A stretch of 64,000 nucleotides of DNA. It comes from an uncultured Bacilli bacterium (GTDB lineage: Bacteria > Bacillota_I > Bacilli_A > RF39 > UBA660). Location: positions 102,672 to 166,671 of the forward strand of contig CAKOWU010000001.1 in assembly GCA_934129885.1 (NCBI GenBank), written 5' to 3'. The translations under genes were made by a program, and so were the position numbers. Positions 1 to 8,510 of the stretch are shown here, one piece after another (the first letter of the stretch is position 1; each line of letters begins with the position of its first letter). The notes beneath the pieces were generated by a model. That model saw nothing but the letters and a program-made list of their open reading frames with translations. It had not been told where the DNA came from and did no database searches.

Positions 1-1701
1 TATTCTTTGTTGATAATTTCTAATATAATTGGTTTGATTTTACAATTATTGTGTGATTTTGTTTCGTTTAAGTATGATCAATTATCTCCGACGTTTTGTG
101 ATTTAATTTTTAGGTTCTATTTAATATATTTTGTAGTGTGGACAACTTTGATCTTTATATATTTGATAGAAATTACATTCAAAAATAAAGTGAAATTGAT
201 TAAAATGGCGGTTATAGGGGCCGTTATCGTAGGAATTGGTGCACTTATATTACCATATGAACTATATAGAAATATGATAGATAGAATATATTATACGCAT
301 CATGGTGCGGTTAGTTTAGTGTTTATATACGCAGGAATAATTGGTACACTTATGTTTATTATATTGATACTTAAAAGAAAAAGCATAAGTAAAAGAAAGT
401 CTATTCCACTGTGGATATTTATAATTTCTAGTTTATTACTTACGTATATACAAATGAAAAGGCCAGAACTTGTAATAATGGCAGCGATGGAAAGTTTCAT
501 ATGTTGTATGATGTATTTTACTATTGAGAACCCTGATGTTCAAATGATTTCTGAGTTATATAAAAATAAAAAGTTAATTGAAAGTTCAAACGAAGGAACT
601 TCAAGATTTTTATTTAAATTAACACAAGATATTAAAAGGCCTGCTTTTGAACTGAAGAAGATAAGTAATGAAATGTTACTAACTTCTGATACGGATAAAC
701 TTAAAGAATGTGCTGAATATATTAACAATTATAGTAATCAACTTGATTATCTGATAAATGATGCTTTAAATCTTTCAAGTATGAATACTCAAAAGATAAA
801 GGTATTTGACTCTAAATACAATATATACAGATTATTTAAAGAAATTAATATTCACAATGAAACTTTGGTACATAGTGGTGTTACATTTAAGGGTAACATT
901 GATGAGAGTATTCCAACATATTTATATGGAGATTCTATTAAATTAAAGCAGATTATTAATTCTGTTATTAATAATTCTATTAAAAATACTAATAATGGCT
1001 TTATAAATTTTGATATTAGTTCTATTATCAAATACGATATTTGTAGATTATTTATTTCTGTTGAGGACTCTGGAAAAGGTATGGATATTGAAAAAATTAA
1101 TGATCTTATGAGTTTAGATGATGACTCTATGAATAGTATAGATGTAGATAAACTCCAAGATAAAAATAATTTAGATTATAAAGAGATTAAAAAACTTGTT
1201 AGTGTCCTTGGTGGTGCGGTTTTAATTAAAGGCGAAGAAGGAAAAGGTACAAATATAGTTATTACACTTGACCAAAAAATAGTTCCAAGTGAAGACGTGA
1301 AGATGGTGGAAAAGTTAGAAACATACGAACAACTTTTACACAGTGGAATAAAATGCCTTGTTATTGATGAGGATGAAACGGAGCTTAAACATATTACTGA
1401 CTTACTTAAAAGCGAAGATTATAATGTGGATTCATCAGTGTTTGAGATGGACTGTATAGATAAACTTAATAAAAAAATGAAATATGATTTTATTATTTTA
1501 GACGACGAGATGCCTAATTATAATGCAATAGATATTCTTAAAAAATTAAAGGAAAATAAAGACTTTAAAACTCCAGTTATAGTTATGATCAATGATAATA
1601 AAAATGGAATAAAACTTCAATATTTGAGAGATGGATTTTCTGATTATATTTTAAAAAGTAAATTAGATAGCGAGATCAAAAGAGTTACAAAGAGATTTTA
1701 A
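1..1701 (+). CDS. Hybrid sensor histidine kinase/response regulator, 5' partial
   Basis: The frame is open to the window edge, so the true start is probably upstream; a TTG at 7 is only the first possible start inside the window. Numbering from that TTG, about 170 residues form several hydrophobic membrane segments, followed by a helical dimerisation region, a HATPase domain (N-box near LKQIINSVINNS, G1 box DSGKGMD, G2 box GEEGKGT) and a C-terminal receiver domain with an acidic pocket (DED), phospho-acceptor D499 in LDDEMP and K550. The H-box is odd: where family members have His followed by E-x-R-x-P, this protein has Q207 (codon CAA at 625-627) in LTQDIKRP, so the usual phosphorylated histidine is missing. 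It may act as a receiver-driven or pseudokinase signalling protein. The partner is unknown. Confidence 0.8.
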   Translation, partial: YSLLIISNIIGLILQLLCDFVSFKYDQLSPTFCDLIFRFYLIYFVVWTTLIFIYLIEITFKNKVKLIKMAVIGAVIVGIGALILPYELYRNMIDRIYYTHHGAVSLVFIYAGIIGTLMFIILILKRKSISKRKSIPLWIFIISSLLLTYIQMKRPELVIMAAMESFICCMMYFTIENPDVQMISELYKNKKLIESSNEGTSRFLFKLTQDIKRPAFELKKISNEMLLTSDTDKLKECAEYINNYSNQLDYLINDALNLSSMNTQKIKVFDSKYNIYRLFKEINIHNETLVHSGVTFKGNIDESIPTYLYGDSIKLKQIINSVINNSIKNTNNGFINFDISSIIKYDICRLFISVEDSGKGMDIEKINDLMSLDDDSMNSIDVDKLQDKNNLDYKEIKKLVSVLGGAVLIKGEEGKGTNIVITLDQKIVPSEDVKMVEKLETYEQLLHSGIKCLVIDEDETELKHITDLLKSEDYNVDSSVFEMDCIDKLNKKMKYDFIILDDEMPNYNAIDILKKLKENKDFKTPVIVMINDNKNGIKLQYLRDGFSDYILKSKLDSEIKRVTKRF

Positions 1702-1776
1702 CTCTTTTTCTTTACACTATTATTCGTAAAATAGGGTATTTTGTCGAACAGTTTATGTTTAATTTTTTAAAATGTG

Positions 1777-1785
1777 TGTTATAGT
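1777..1785 (+). promoter_or_regulatory. Extended -10 promoter element of the small membrane ORF
   Basis: The sequence TGTTATAGT fits an extended -10 (TGnTATAnT), 35 bases before the start codon at 1821. No good -35 is visible at the right distance, as is common with extended -10 promoters. Confidence 0.45.
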
Positions 1786-1820
1786 AGAATTACGAGAAAT
1801 ATTAGAGAGGGAGAAAATAC

Positions 1821-1994
1821 ATGATTGCTAATAAAATAAAAGGTAGTATCATTGTTTTGTCGTTTTTAGTATTAATTGGAGTTCTTGGTGCAGTAGTTTA
1901 TTATAAGTTTAGTATTATTGATTTTACATATTTATTATTTATAATTGGTTGTTTTTTCAGATATATTTATATTAAAACTCATGATGAACAATAA
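1821..1994 (+). CDS. Small two-segment membrane protein, 57 aa, unknown function
   Basis: A short ORF begins ATG ATT GCT AAT AAA and is preceded by a strong Shine-Dalgarno stretch (AGAGAGGGAG, spacing about 8). It encodes 57 residues with two hydrophobic helices (about residues 8-26 and 33-48) separated by a short loop, and a charged C-terminal tail ending in HDEQ. It has its own extended -10 element upstream and a hairpin terminator directly downstream, so it looks like an independent monocistronic unit. I do not recognise a family. The ribosome-binding site, promoter and terminator together make a real gene more likely than chance. Confidence 0.6.
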   Translation: MIANKIKGSIIVLSFLVLIGVLGAVVYYKFSIIDFTYLLFIIGCFFRYIYIKTHDEQ

Positions 1995-2003
1995 ATATGT
2001 ATT

Positions 2004-2034
2004 AAAAGACTTTCCAACATGGAAAGTCTTTTTA
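2004..2034. terminator. Bidirectional hairpin terminator
   Basis: The arms AAAAGACTTTCC and GGAAAGTCTTTT flank a 5-base loop and end in a T-run. It separates the rightward small ORF from the leftward sortase operon, whose stop codon (2032-2034) lies in the hairpin foot. Confidence 0.85.
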
Positions 2035-2610
2035 GTATGGTTCTTTTAATATTAAGTTAGAAATCATTACTAGCTGTTTGTCTTTTTCTTTATCGCAGGT
2101 AGTCATTATTAACGTAGTGGTTTTGGGACTTGTTATGGTTATTTTACCATTTTTATGTTCTTTATATTTATCACTTATTTGATATGTATATTTTATATTT
2201 TTATAATAAATATATACTTTATCATGAACATTTAGTTTATAAAGATTTTTAAAATACGAGATACTACTGGTACCGGAATGAGCGGCAAGGAAAAGGCTAG
2301 AGTTTTCTTTATCAGGCATGGATGAATTATTTAATATTTGCACATGTTTTTCTACGGTATTATTATTTGATTTGGGGTCTACAAGGCCTGTTTTTAAATT
2401 TATTTTAGGTATTTCTATTATGGCAATATAGTTTTCTTTAACTTGCTCTTTTTCGATTTCTATGGTGGTGTAAAAATTACTTATCATTTTATTTTCTATT
2501 TGTTTTTGGCTTTTATCTGAGCAATCTATATAGCCTATTATTAAGATAGATATGAATATTAGAAGTGTGCTTAATAGTCTTATTTTAAACGTGATCTTTT
2601 TTGTATTCAT
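2032..2610 (-). CDS. Sortase family transpeptidase
   Basis: 192 residues, close to a minimal sortase. An N-terminal membrane anchor (residues 11-28) is followed by the sortase beta-barrel. Catalytic H111 lies in LAAHSG and C172 in TLIMTTC. The third catalytic residue, normally Arg a few residues after the Cys, is not obvious: the aligned stretch reads DKQLV, so Lys178/Gln179 occupy that place. The start overlaps the end of the upstream surface-protein gene by 26 bases, so the two are co-transcribed and probably translationally coupled. It most likely anchors that protein to peptidoglycan. Classification within the sortase classes cannot be settled here. Confidence 0.9.
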   Translation of the reverse strand: MNTKKITFKIRLLSTLLIFISILIIGYIDCSDKSQKQIENKMISNFYTTIEIEKEQVKENYIAIIEIPKINLKTGLVDPKSNNNTVEKHVQILNNSSMPDKENSSLFLAAHSGTSSISYFKNLYKLNVHDKVYIYYKNIKYTYQISDKYKEHKNGKITITSPKTTTLIMTTCDKEKDKQLVMISNLILKEPY

Positions 2611-4114
2611 ATAACATCCCTAGGGCTCCTAATAGTAGCATTATGACCTGAAAAAACGGGCTATCTTTTTTAGTATTGGGAACTTCTACTGTTACGGGTA
2701 TTTTAGTATTAGTCATATTTGCTTTGACTATTTGACCATTTTCTAAAACTTCAAAGTATATTTTTTCATTTGATAATAGATATCCTGTGGCAGCGTTTTT
2801 TTCCACAATATAGTATTTACCTATAAACAGGTTATCAATGGTTACTCTACCCTGCTTATCTGTTTCATATGTTCCTACTAATCTATCATCTTCGGTAAAG
2901 ATTTGAATTATTGTTTCTGGGACAGGGTTACCATTTACATAATCTGTTTTGGTAAATTCTAGTTTACCTTTAGGCAAATAGTTTTGAAGATTTATTTCTT
3001 TTAATAGATTATCTTCTTTTGTTATTTCAAAGTAATGTTTTTCATTATTTACCATATTACCACCGCTAGATTCTCCTTCTATCAAAAAGTATTTACCATA
3101 ATACAAATTAGAAAGGGTGGCAAGTCCATTACTATCTGTGGTTAAGGAACTTATAAGGCTATATTTTTTATAGATTATATTACCTTTAGAGTCCTTTATA
3201 TCTTCGTTTGCGTATAAAACGAATGTAACATTTGGTAAGGCAATTATGTTATATTTATATGAAGCATTATTTAGTTCTAATTGCTCACCTGTTTTGTTTA
3301 TTTTTAGGGTTGCTCCATTACTTTTAATTTTGATATTAAATTTTTGTTTATTTGATATACGTAGTTTGGCGTATGTTTGGGTATTATTGTTATAATATAT
3401 TACTGTACTTTTATTATCGTATGATGTTCTTTCAAAGGTTATTTCTTCATCATTAATTTCATTAGGTGTAAAGGTTATTTTTAAAGTATTATTTTCTTTT
3501 GTTATTTGATGTTTTCCATTATAGGAAAGGGTGTAGTCATTTAATACTCCGTTGGTGTCCTCTACAGTGATAGTTTGTCCCATACTGCCTTCTAATGTAG
3601 TGTACGCAAATGAAGGGACTGCTTTATAGTTTTTTATGAGGTTATTTATCTCATTTTTTTCTTTGGTAATATCTATTTCTTCACCAGCACCGTGGTTTTG
3701 GGTTGTGAATTTAACGCTGATATTTCTTACCTTTTCCCAAATAAGTTCTTGGGCGGCCATCCAATATCTATCATTATCATGTCCTGGGTATTCTCTACCA
3801 AAATAGCCAGCAAGTTCAATATATTCTTTTTGTTCTTCACTTAGGTTGTAGAGGCTCCAGTCGGTGGTGGAGTTATATGTACGAGTTGTTATTTGTACCA
3901 GTGGCTCTATACAGTAAGCCAGTTCACCGTTCGCGTACAGTTTGGTAACGTAATTTGACATTACTTCTCCGGTGTTGTTATCACGCTGATAGAAATAAAC
4001 CCCTTCTATCTTTTCAAAACTCATAGTTGTATCGTTTGCAGCGGCTTTTACGTGCGGTGATATTATGAGTACAGGAATTATTACTGCGAATAATTTTAAT
4101 AATTTTTGTTTCAT
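2585..4114 (-). CDS. Wall-anchored thioester-domain adhesin with SpaA-like repeats
   Basis: 509 residues. A signal peptide (1-25) is followed by an N-terminal thioester domain: C68 in ELAYCIEP and Q122 in MAAQELIWE are the Cys-Gln pair that forms an internal thioester in Gram-positive adhesins. The middle region is followed by two SpaA/Cna-B-like modules (about 285-385 and 390-470), recognisable by TDSNGLATLSNLYYGKYFLIE and a similar TDKQGRVTIDNLFIGKYYIVE block. The C-terminus is a sorting signal: VPNTK (478-482), a hydrophobic helix and the tail YEYKKDHV. Binding to host surfaces is known for this family; the ligand here is unknown. A good RBS (AAAGGAGAAAC) precedes the ATG. Its dedicated sortase follows with a 26-base overlap. 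Confidence 0.9.
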   Translation of the reverse strand: MKQKLLKLFAVIIPVLIISPHVKAAANDTTMSFEKIEGVYFYQRDNNTGEVMSNYVTKLYANGELAYCIEPLVQITTRTYNSTTDWSLYNLSEEQKEYIELAGYFGREYPGHDNDRYWMAAQELIWEKVRNISVKFTTQNHGAGEEIDITKEKNEINNLIKNYKAVPSFAYTTLEGSMGQTITVEDTNGVLNDYTLSYNGKHQITKENNTLKITFTPNEINDEEITFERTSYDNKSTVIYYNNNTQTYAKLRISNKQKFNIKIKSNGATLKINKTGEQLELNNASYKYNIIALPNVTFVLYANEDIKDSKGNIIYKKYSLISSLTTDSNGLATLSNLYYGKYFLIEGESSGGNMVNNEKHYFEITKEDNLLKEINLQNYLPKGKLEFTKTDYVNGNPVPETIIQIFTEDDRLVGTYETDKQGRVTIDNLFIGKYYIVEKNAATGYLLSNEKIYFEVLENGQIVKANMTNTKIPVTVEVPNTKKDSPFFQVIMLLLGALGMLYEYKKDHV

Positions 4115-4300
4115 GTTTTTGTTTCTCCTTTAGCTGTTGTAGGTCCTACGAGCCAAATATATCACATGTTGTTTTTTGGGTCAAATGGAGGTTTTACCCA
4201 AATTTGGGCAAAAAAAAGGAGCAATTCGGCATTTCTCTCTTAGGAAAATTTACTCAAATTGGCTCTTATTTTGTCTTCAATTTGGAAAATTAGCAGTTTT
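4115..4300. other. Intergenic region between abgT-like gene and adhesin gene
   Basis: No gene seen. It contains a perfect palindrome CCCAAATTTGGG at 4197-4208, which could be an operator or weak terminator, and G/T-rich phrases resembling those at 9480-9580. Confidence 0.4.
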
Positions 4301-5806
4301 TCACATTGTTGGATTTGTGTCTGTTCCGATAGGCATTCCTAATATATACCATCCTATTACTATTAGTATTAGGAGTACAGCGAATAAAAGAACTGACGGT
4401 AATATTTGTTTCAATGTTCCAAATACTGTTATTTTTACGCTTTCTTTTTTGTTATATTTTTCTAGGAATGCAAGCATTACGATAAAGTATATAAATAGTG
4501 GGGTTAGGCCTTTACCGATACTATCGGCGATTTTAAATACAAATTGTGTGAAGTCTGGAGTTATGTTGGCTTTCATGAAAAGTGGTACAATAACTGGGGA
4601 TGCGATTGTCCATTTTGTTGTTAGGTCTGGTATTAATATTGACATTAATATGATACCAATTATGGTTATTAATATTAATGGGATACCTGTAAATTCTAGG
4701 TTACCAATAAATGAGGTTATGAGGCTTGCGACTACTTCTCCTAGATTGGTATAGGTTAGTATACTGGTTAAAAGCGACATAAAGAACATTAAGATAAATA
4801 TGTATCCTAGGTTATCAAATTCTTTTGATAACCCTACACTAAAGTCATTTGTATCTTTGATATTTTTAGACATATAGCCATATATTCCAGAGCATACCAT
4901 CATTACTACTAGGAACATAAATATAAAGGCATCATTAAAGGTTGAATTTCCCCCAAGTAACTGGGCAACGTAGTCTTTTTGGTCCATATCAAGAAGTACT
5001 CCACTTCCTGGTAGATTAGGGGTTATCATATATATAAATAAGATAATAAATAAGATAAATACTAGAGAACTTATAACTAGTCCTTTTTTTGAATAGTTAT
5101 ATTTTACGTCCTCTATAAGGGACTCTTTTATTTTTGGTTTTAGGAATGTTTCTAGAATTATGGTTCCGATTATTGCGATTATAAATGTGGACGCTATCAT
5201 GATAAATAGTGATGACCATGCATTAAATTGGTATGATGGGTCAACTGTTACGGCGGCGACTTTGGTAAGCAGGCCGAGTTGGTAGTCCTCATAGTTAAAT
5301 ACAAGGCCGGTACTATATCCTAGGGTTATTCCGATAAATGTTACTAATATACCATAGACAGAGTTTTTACCTAAATACTGGTAGATAACGGCAGATAATG
5401 GTATTAATATTACATAACTATATGCGCCAAAGAATGATGATATAATGGCTATGAATAAAGTTAAAAATGTTATTATACCTGATTTTAGTCTTCTAAATTT
5501 GGTAAATATGACTTTGAATAAGCCACTTGTTTTACCGATGGAAATGGCCATTAATGATATTATGATTAATACTAATGGTTCAAATGCTCTAAAGTTATTT
5601 ACAGGAGATGACAAGAAGTAATCAAGGCCGTCTTTAGATATGATGCTTTTGACTTTTGATGATGATTGTTCGATGGCACCATTTGTAATAGTTGTTATTT
5701 CTCCGCGCATTCCTATTGCAGAGGCGATACTAGATATTAGTATTATAACAAATATTAATATTATAAGTGTTATAACTGGTCCAAATCGTTTTTTTTCTTT
5801 TTTCAT
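4301..5806 (-). CDS. AbgT-family transporter (p-aminobenzoyl-glutamate transporter-like)
   Basis: 501 residues, the usual family length, with about 11-13 hydrophobic segments. The N-terminal helix, the long extracellular loop (residues 35-70) and the block FEPLVLIIISLMAISIGKTSGL match the AbgT pattern of a helix ending in a conserved S-G-L. The C-terminal half carries the second repeat, with LIPDLTTKW and FKIADSIGKGLTP. Known members export or import p-aminobenzoyl-glutamate, sulfonamides or related anionic compounds; the substrate here is not determined. It is the last gene of the parA-parB-mscS-DUF951 run, 9 bases after the DUF951 stop codon. Confidence 0.85.
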   Translation of the reverse strand: MKKEKKRFGPVITLIILIFVIILISSIASAIGMRGEITTITNGAIEQSSSKVKSIISKDGLDYFLSSPVNNFRAFEPLVLIIISLMAISIGKTSGLFKVIFTKFRRLKSGIITFLTLFIAIISSFFGAYSYVILIPLSAVIYQYLGKNSVYGILVTFIGITLGYSTGLVFNYEDYQLGLLTKVAAVTVDPSYQFNAWSSLFIMIASTFIIAIIGTIILETFLKPKIKESLIEDVKYNYSKKGLVISSLVFILFIILFIYMITPNLPGSGVLLDMDQKDYVAQLLGGNSTFNDAFIFMFLVVMMVCSGIYGYMSKNIKDTNDFSVGLSKEFDNLGYIFILMFFMSLLTSILTYTNLGEVVASLITSFIGNLEFTGIPLILITIIGIILMSILIPDLTTKWTIASPVIVPLFMKANITPDFTQFVFKIADSIGKGLTPLFIYFIVMLAFLEKYNKKESVKITVFGTLKQILPSVLLFAVLLILIVIGWYILGMPIGTDTNPTM

Positions 5807-5815
5807 TTGGTCCTC

Positions 5816-5998
5816 CTACTGTATTATTTTTTTTAGTTTTTTGTTAAATTCTATACGTGGAAGCATAATACTTCTTCCGCATTTTAGACATTTTATTTTT
5901 ATATCGGCCCCTACTCTTGTTATTTCCCATTTATTTTCGCCACATGGATGGGCTTTTTTCATGGTTACGACTGTTCCTAGGCTATAGTTATTATTCAT
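5816..5998 (-). CDS. DUF951 family zinc-ribbon-like protein (YyzM-like)
   Basis: 60 residues with the complete DUF951 pattern: VVTMKKAHPCGENKWE, a GADIKIKC stretch, CLKCGR and a basic C-terminus beginning at LPRIEF. The Cys residues (one in HPCG, two in C-L-K-C) could bind a metal. The function is not established. In many Firmicutes the gene lies between a small MscS channel and ychF, close to parAB. Here it overlaps the end of mscS by 8 bases, which fits the conserved neighbourhood, while ychF is replaced by an AbgT-type transporter. Confidence 0.93.
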   Translation of the reverse strand: MNNNYSLGTVVTMKKAHPCGENKWEITRVGADIKIKCLKCGRSIMLPRIEFNKKLKKIIQ

Positions 5999-6782
5999 TA
6001 TGAATCACCACCTGTGGATATGGAATTTCAATGTTAGATTCGTCGAATGCTAGTTTGACGGCTTTATTTACAGCACGCTTAAACGCTATATCTTGGGTTG
6101 GTTCACAGTCAGCGACTAGGCGATATATTACAGCACTTTCGGCAAGGTCTTGTATTCCAAGTAATGTTACATCTGATGTTAGGTATGGTGTTGTTTTACT
6201 TAATGTTTCACAGACTTTTTGTAATACTTTTTCGGTTTTGTTTATATCTGCGGAATATGAAACTGTTATATCAACAATACATTTTGATGTTTGGGTACTG
6301 TAGTTGATTACTTCATTAATGTTTCTATTGGCGATTATTTTTACTTCACCAGAGTACGCTCTTATTTTTGTGTTTTTCATACCTAGTTCTATAACATCGC
6401 CTCTAAAGTCACCAATTTTTATATTATCGCCAACATCAAATTCGTTATTGACGATGATAGCAAATCCTGCGAGGAAGTCTTTTAGTATATCTTGAAGAGC
6501 AAGACCGGCGATAACACCTACTACTCCTAGGGACGCTATCATAGCTTTGGTATCGACACCCCAGACATCTAGCATTAATATTGTAGCGACTATTATAACT
6601 ACGTATTTAATTATGTTGGTAATTAGATGCATGATGGTTATTGATTTTTTATGAAGTCCATATTTAGTACTAGCCTTAAACATTTTTTCGATAATTTGTT
6701 TTACTAGTAAATATACTAATATGGATATTACTATTATAAAAATTGGAGATATTATTTCTTTTGTAAACAGGGTTTTTAACAT
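5991..6782 (-). CDS. Small-conductance mechanosensitive channel (MscS family)
   Basis: 263 residues, a short single-unit MscS. There are three membrane helices (about 10-30, 52-72, 80-103), with the third carrying the pore pattern LGVVGVIAGLALQDILKDFLAG. It is followed by the beta domain (NNEFDVGDNIKIGDFRGDVIELGMKNT begins it) and the alpha/beta C-terminal domain. It forms a heptameric pore that releases solutes on osmotic downshock. The gene starts 4 bases after the parB stop and overlaps the DUF951 gene. Confidence 0.95.
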   Translation of the reverse strand: MLKTLFTKEIISPIFIIVISILVYLLVKQIIEKMFKASTKYGLHKKSITIMHLITNIIKYVVIIVATILMLDVWGVDTKAMIASLGVVGVIAGLALQDILKDFLAGFAIIVNNEFDVGDNIKIGDFRGDVIELGMKNTKIRAYSGEVKIIANRNINEVINYSTQTSKCIVDITVSYSADINKTEKVLQKVCETLSKTTPYLTSDVTLLGIQDLAESAVIYRLVADCEPTQDIAFKRAVNKAVKLAFDESNIEIPYPQVVIHNE

Positions 6783-6786
6783 TTTA

Positions 6787-7659
6787 TCATTCCTTTATAT
6801 CTAATATTTCGAGGATACGATTTAAATCAGCATTGTTAACAAAAGATATTATTATTTTTTTATCTTTTATTTTTACTTTGGTGTCTAGTTTTTCTCTAGC
6901 AATTTCTTCAACGTAAGCGTATTCTTTGGAGGTGCTTTTTCCTCTAGGGTGTGCTTTGGTTTCACTTATAGATTCTTCGGCGACCCTTACGGTCAGATTG
7001 CCGCTGACTATTTCATGGGCTCTTTTTATCATTTCATCGGTGCTTTTTAATTTACTAAGGGCTCTAGCGTGTCCCATGGTAAGTTCTTTATTTACTACCA
7101 TTTGTCTTACTTCGTCTGGTAGCCTTAATATACCGATGATGTTTGTGATATGACTACGACTTTTACTTACTCTTTTGGCCAGTTCATCTTGGGTTATGCC
7201 TAATTTTTCTATTAATTTTTTATAGGCTTCGGCTTCCTCTATGATGTTTAAGTCTTCTCTTTGAAGGTTTTCTAGGAGTGCTATTTCGGCCATCTTTTCA
7301 TCTGATAATTGTCTTATGATGGCGGGTATTGTTTTTTTGCCTGCGAGTTTACTGGCACGGAGTCTTCTTTCTCCGGCGATTAGTTCATAGCCTTTAATGC
7401 TTTTTTTGACAATTATTGGTTGAAATATGCCATTTTCCTTAATAGAGGCTGCAAGTTCTTCTAGTGCTTCTTCTTTAAAATAGGTTCTTGGCTGATATGG
7501 GTTAGGTCTTATTTCATCGACATTAAGTTCTACTATTTCTTCGCCTTTAGTTTCTTCATATATTTTTTTATCTATATTTTGGACGTTTTTTACGTTTAGG
7601 TTATCTAAATCAAATAGTTGTTCTAGTCCTTTTCCTAGTGCTCTTTTTTTAGTTTCCAT
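6787..7659 (-). CDS. parB: Chromosome partitioning protein ParB/Spo0J
   Basis: 290 residues, the usual length. Domain order: an N-terminal ParA-stimulating tail (KKRALGKGLEQLF), a ParB/Srx CTP-binding fold with Box II GERRLRA (96-102), a helix-turn-helix parS reader (TQDELAKRVSKSRSHITNIIGILRLP) and a C-terminal dimer domain. ParB loads at parS as a CTP-dependent sliding clamp and recruits SMC; six canonical parS sites lie at 35.0-35.9 kb. The start follows a strong RBS (AAAGAGGTGAT) and overlaps the 3' end of parA by 11 bases. It is ParB rather than Noc: it is paired with parA and the matching parS sites are present. Confidence 0.97.
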   Translation of the reverse strand: METKKRALGKGLEQLFDLDNLNVKNVQNIDKKIYEETKGEEIVELNVDEIRPNPYQPRTYFKEEALEELAASIKENGIFQPIIVKKSIKGYELIAGERRLRASKLAGKKTIPAIIRQLSDEKMAEIALLENLQREDLNIIEEAEAYKKLIEKLGITQDELAKRVSKSRSHITNIIGILRLPDEVRQMVVNKELTMGHARALSKLKSTDEMIKRAHEIVSGNLTVRVAEESISETKAHPRGKSTSKEYAYVEEIAREKLDTKVKIKDKKIIISFVNNADLNRILEILDIKE

Positions 7660-8434
7660 TTCTACTTATCACCTCTTTGGCTAAATTTAAGTAAGCCTCT
7701 GAACCACGACTTTTTGGATCATAGGCAATTATTGGTTTTCCATGGCTTGGAGATTCTGATAGTTTTACTAATCTTGGTATGATTGTGTCATATACTCTTT
7801 CTTTGAAGTAACTTTTTATGTCTTGTACCACTTCTAGTCCTAGATTGGTTCTATTGTCAAGCATGGTTAAAAGTACTCCTTCGATATCTAGTGTTGGATT
7901 TAATGTTTTTTGTGCTAGCATGATGGAATTTAAAAGTTGCATTATTCCTTCTAGGGCAAAAAATTCACACTGTACTGGTATTATAACGGAGTCTGCGGCT
8001 GTAAGGGCGTTTGTTGTTAATATACCAAGTGAAGGCGGACAATCTATTATTATGTAGTCAAACTTTTCTTTTGCGATATCTAGATGTTTTTTTAATTGAC
8101 TATTTTTAGCAAACTGGTCATCTAGTCTACTTTTTTCCATTAATTCTATATCGGCACCCGCTAATGAAATTGTGGCTGGAATGATATAGAGGTTTCTAAA
8201 TTTTGTTTTTATTATTACTTCTTTTAGACTAGCGGTATCTATCAATAGATCATATATACTATTTTGTATGTCGCCTTTTTCTATTCCTAGTCCGGTTGTA
8301 CTATTACCTTGTGGATCTAAATCTATTAGGAGTGTTTTTCTACCAAGCACACCTAAAGATGCAGACAAGTTGATACTTGACGTTGTTTTTCCAACTCCAC
8401 CTTTTTGATTTACTAATGCTATTACTTTTCCCAC
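7649..8434 (-). CDS. parA: Chromosome partitioning ATPase ParA/Soj
   Basis: 261 residues from a GTG start. The deviant Walker A motif KGGVGKTT (K11, K16) is at the N-terminus; Walker A' (LLIDLDPQGNSTTG) and Walker B (DYIIIDCPPSLG) follow. It binds DNA nonspecifically as an ATP dimer and works with ParB in origin segregation. Start choice: an ATG four codons upstream (8444-8446) has no ribosome-binding site, whereas the GTG at 8432-8434 has GGTGG five bases before it, so GTG is preferred. It is the first gene of the parA-parB-mscS-DUF951-abgT operon, about 36 kb from the origin rather than next to rsmG. Confidence 0.96.
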   Translation of the reverse strand: MGKVIALVNQKGGVGKTTSSINLSASLGVLGRKTLLIDLDPQGNSTTGLGIEKGDIQNSIYDLLIDTASLKEVIIKTKFRNLYIIPATISLAGADIELMEKSRLDDQFAKNSQLKKHLDIAKEKFDYIIIDCPPSLGILTTNALTAADSVIIPVQCEFFALEGIMQLLNSIMLAQKTLNPTLDIEGVLLTMLDNRTNLGLEVVQDIKSYFKERVYDTIIPRLVKLSESPSHGKPIIAYDPKSRGSEAYLNLAKEVISRNGN

Positions 8435-8510
8435 TATTACCACCATTTTCTATAAATTATGCTAAATACATTTTATCATAATCTTGCTTATAAATCTATG
8501 TTTATCACTA

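Noticed and set aside
4176..4754. 192-codon plus-strand ORF overlapping the end of the AbgT-like gene
   Set aside because: It is mostly the antisense shadow of the transporter gene and has no RBS or recognisable domain.
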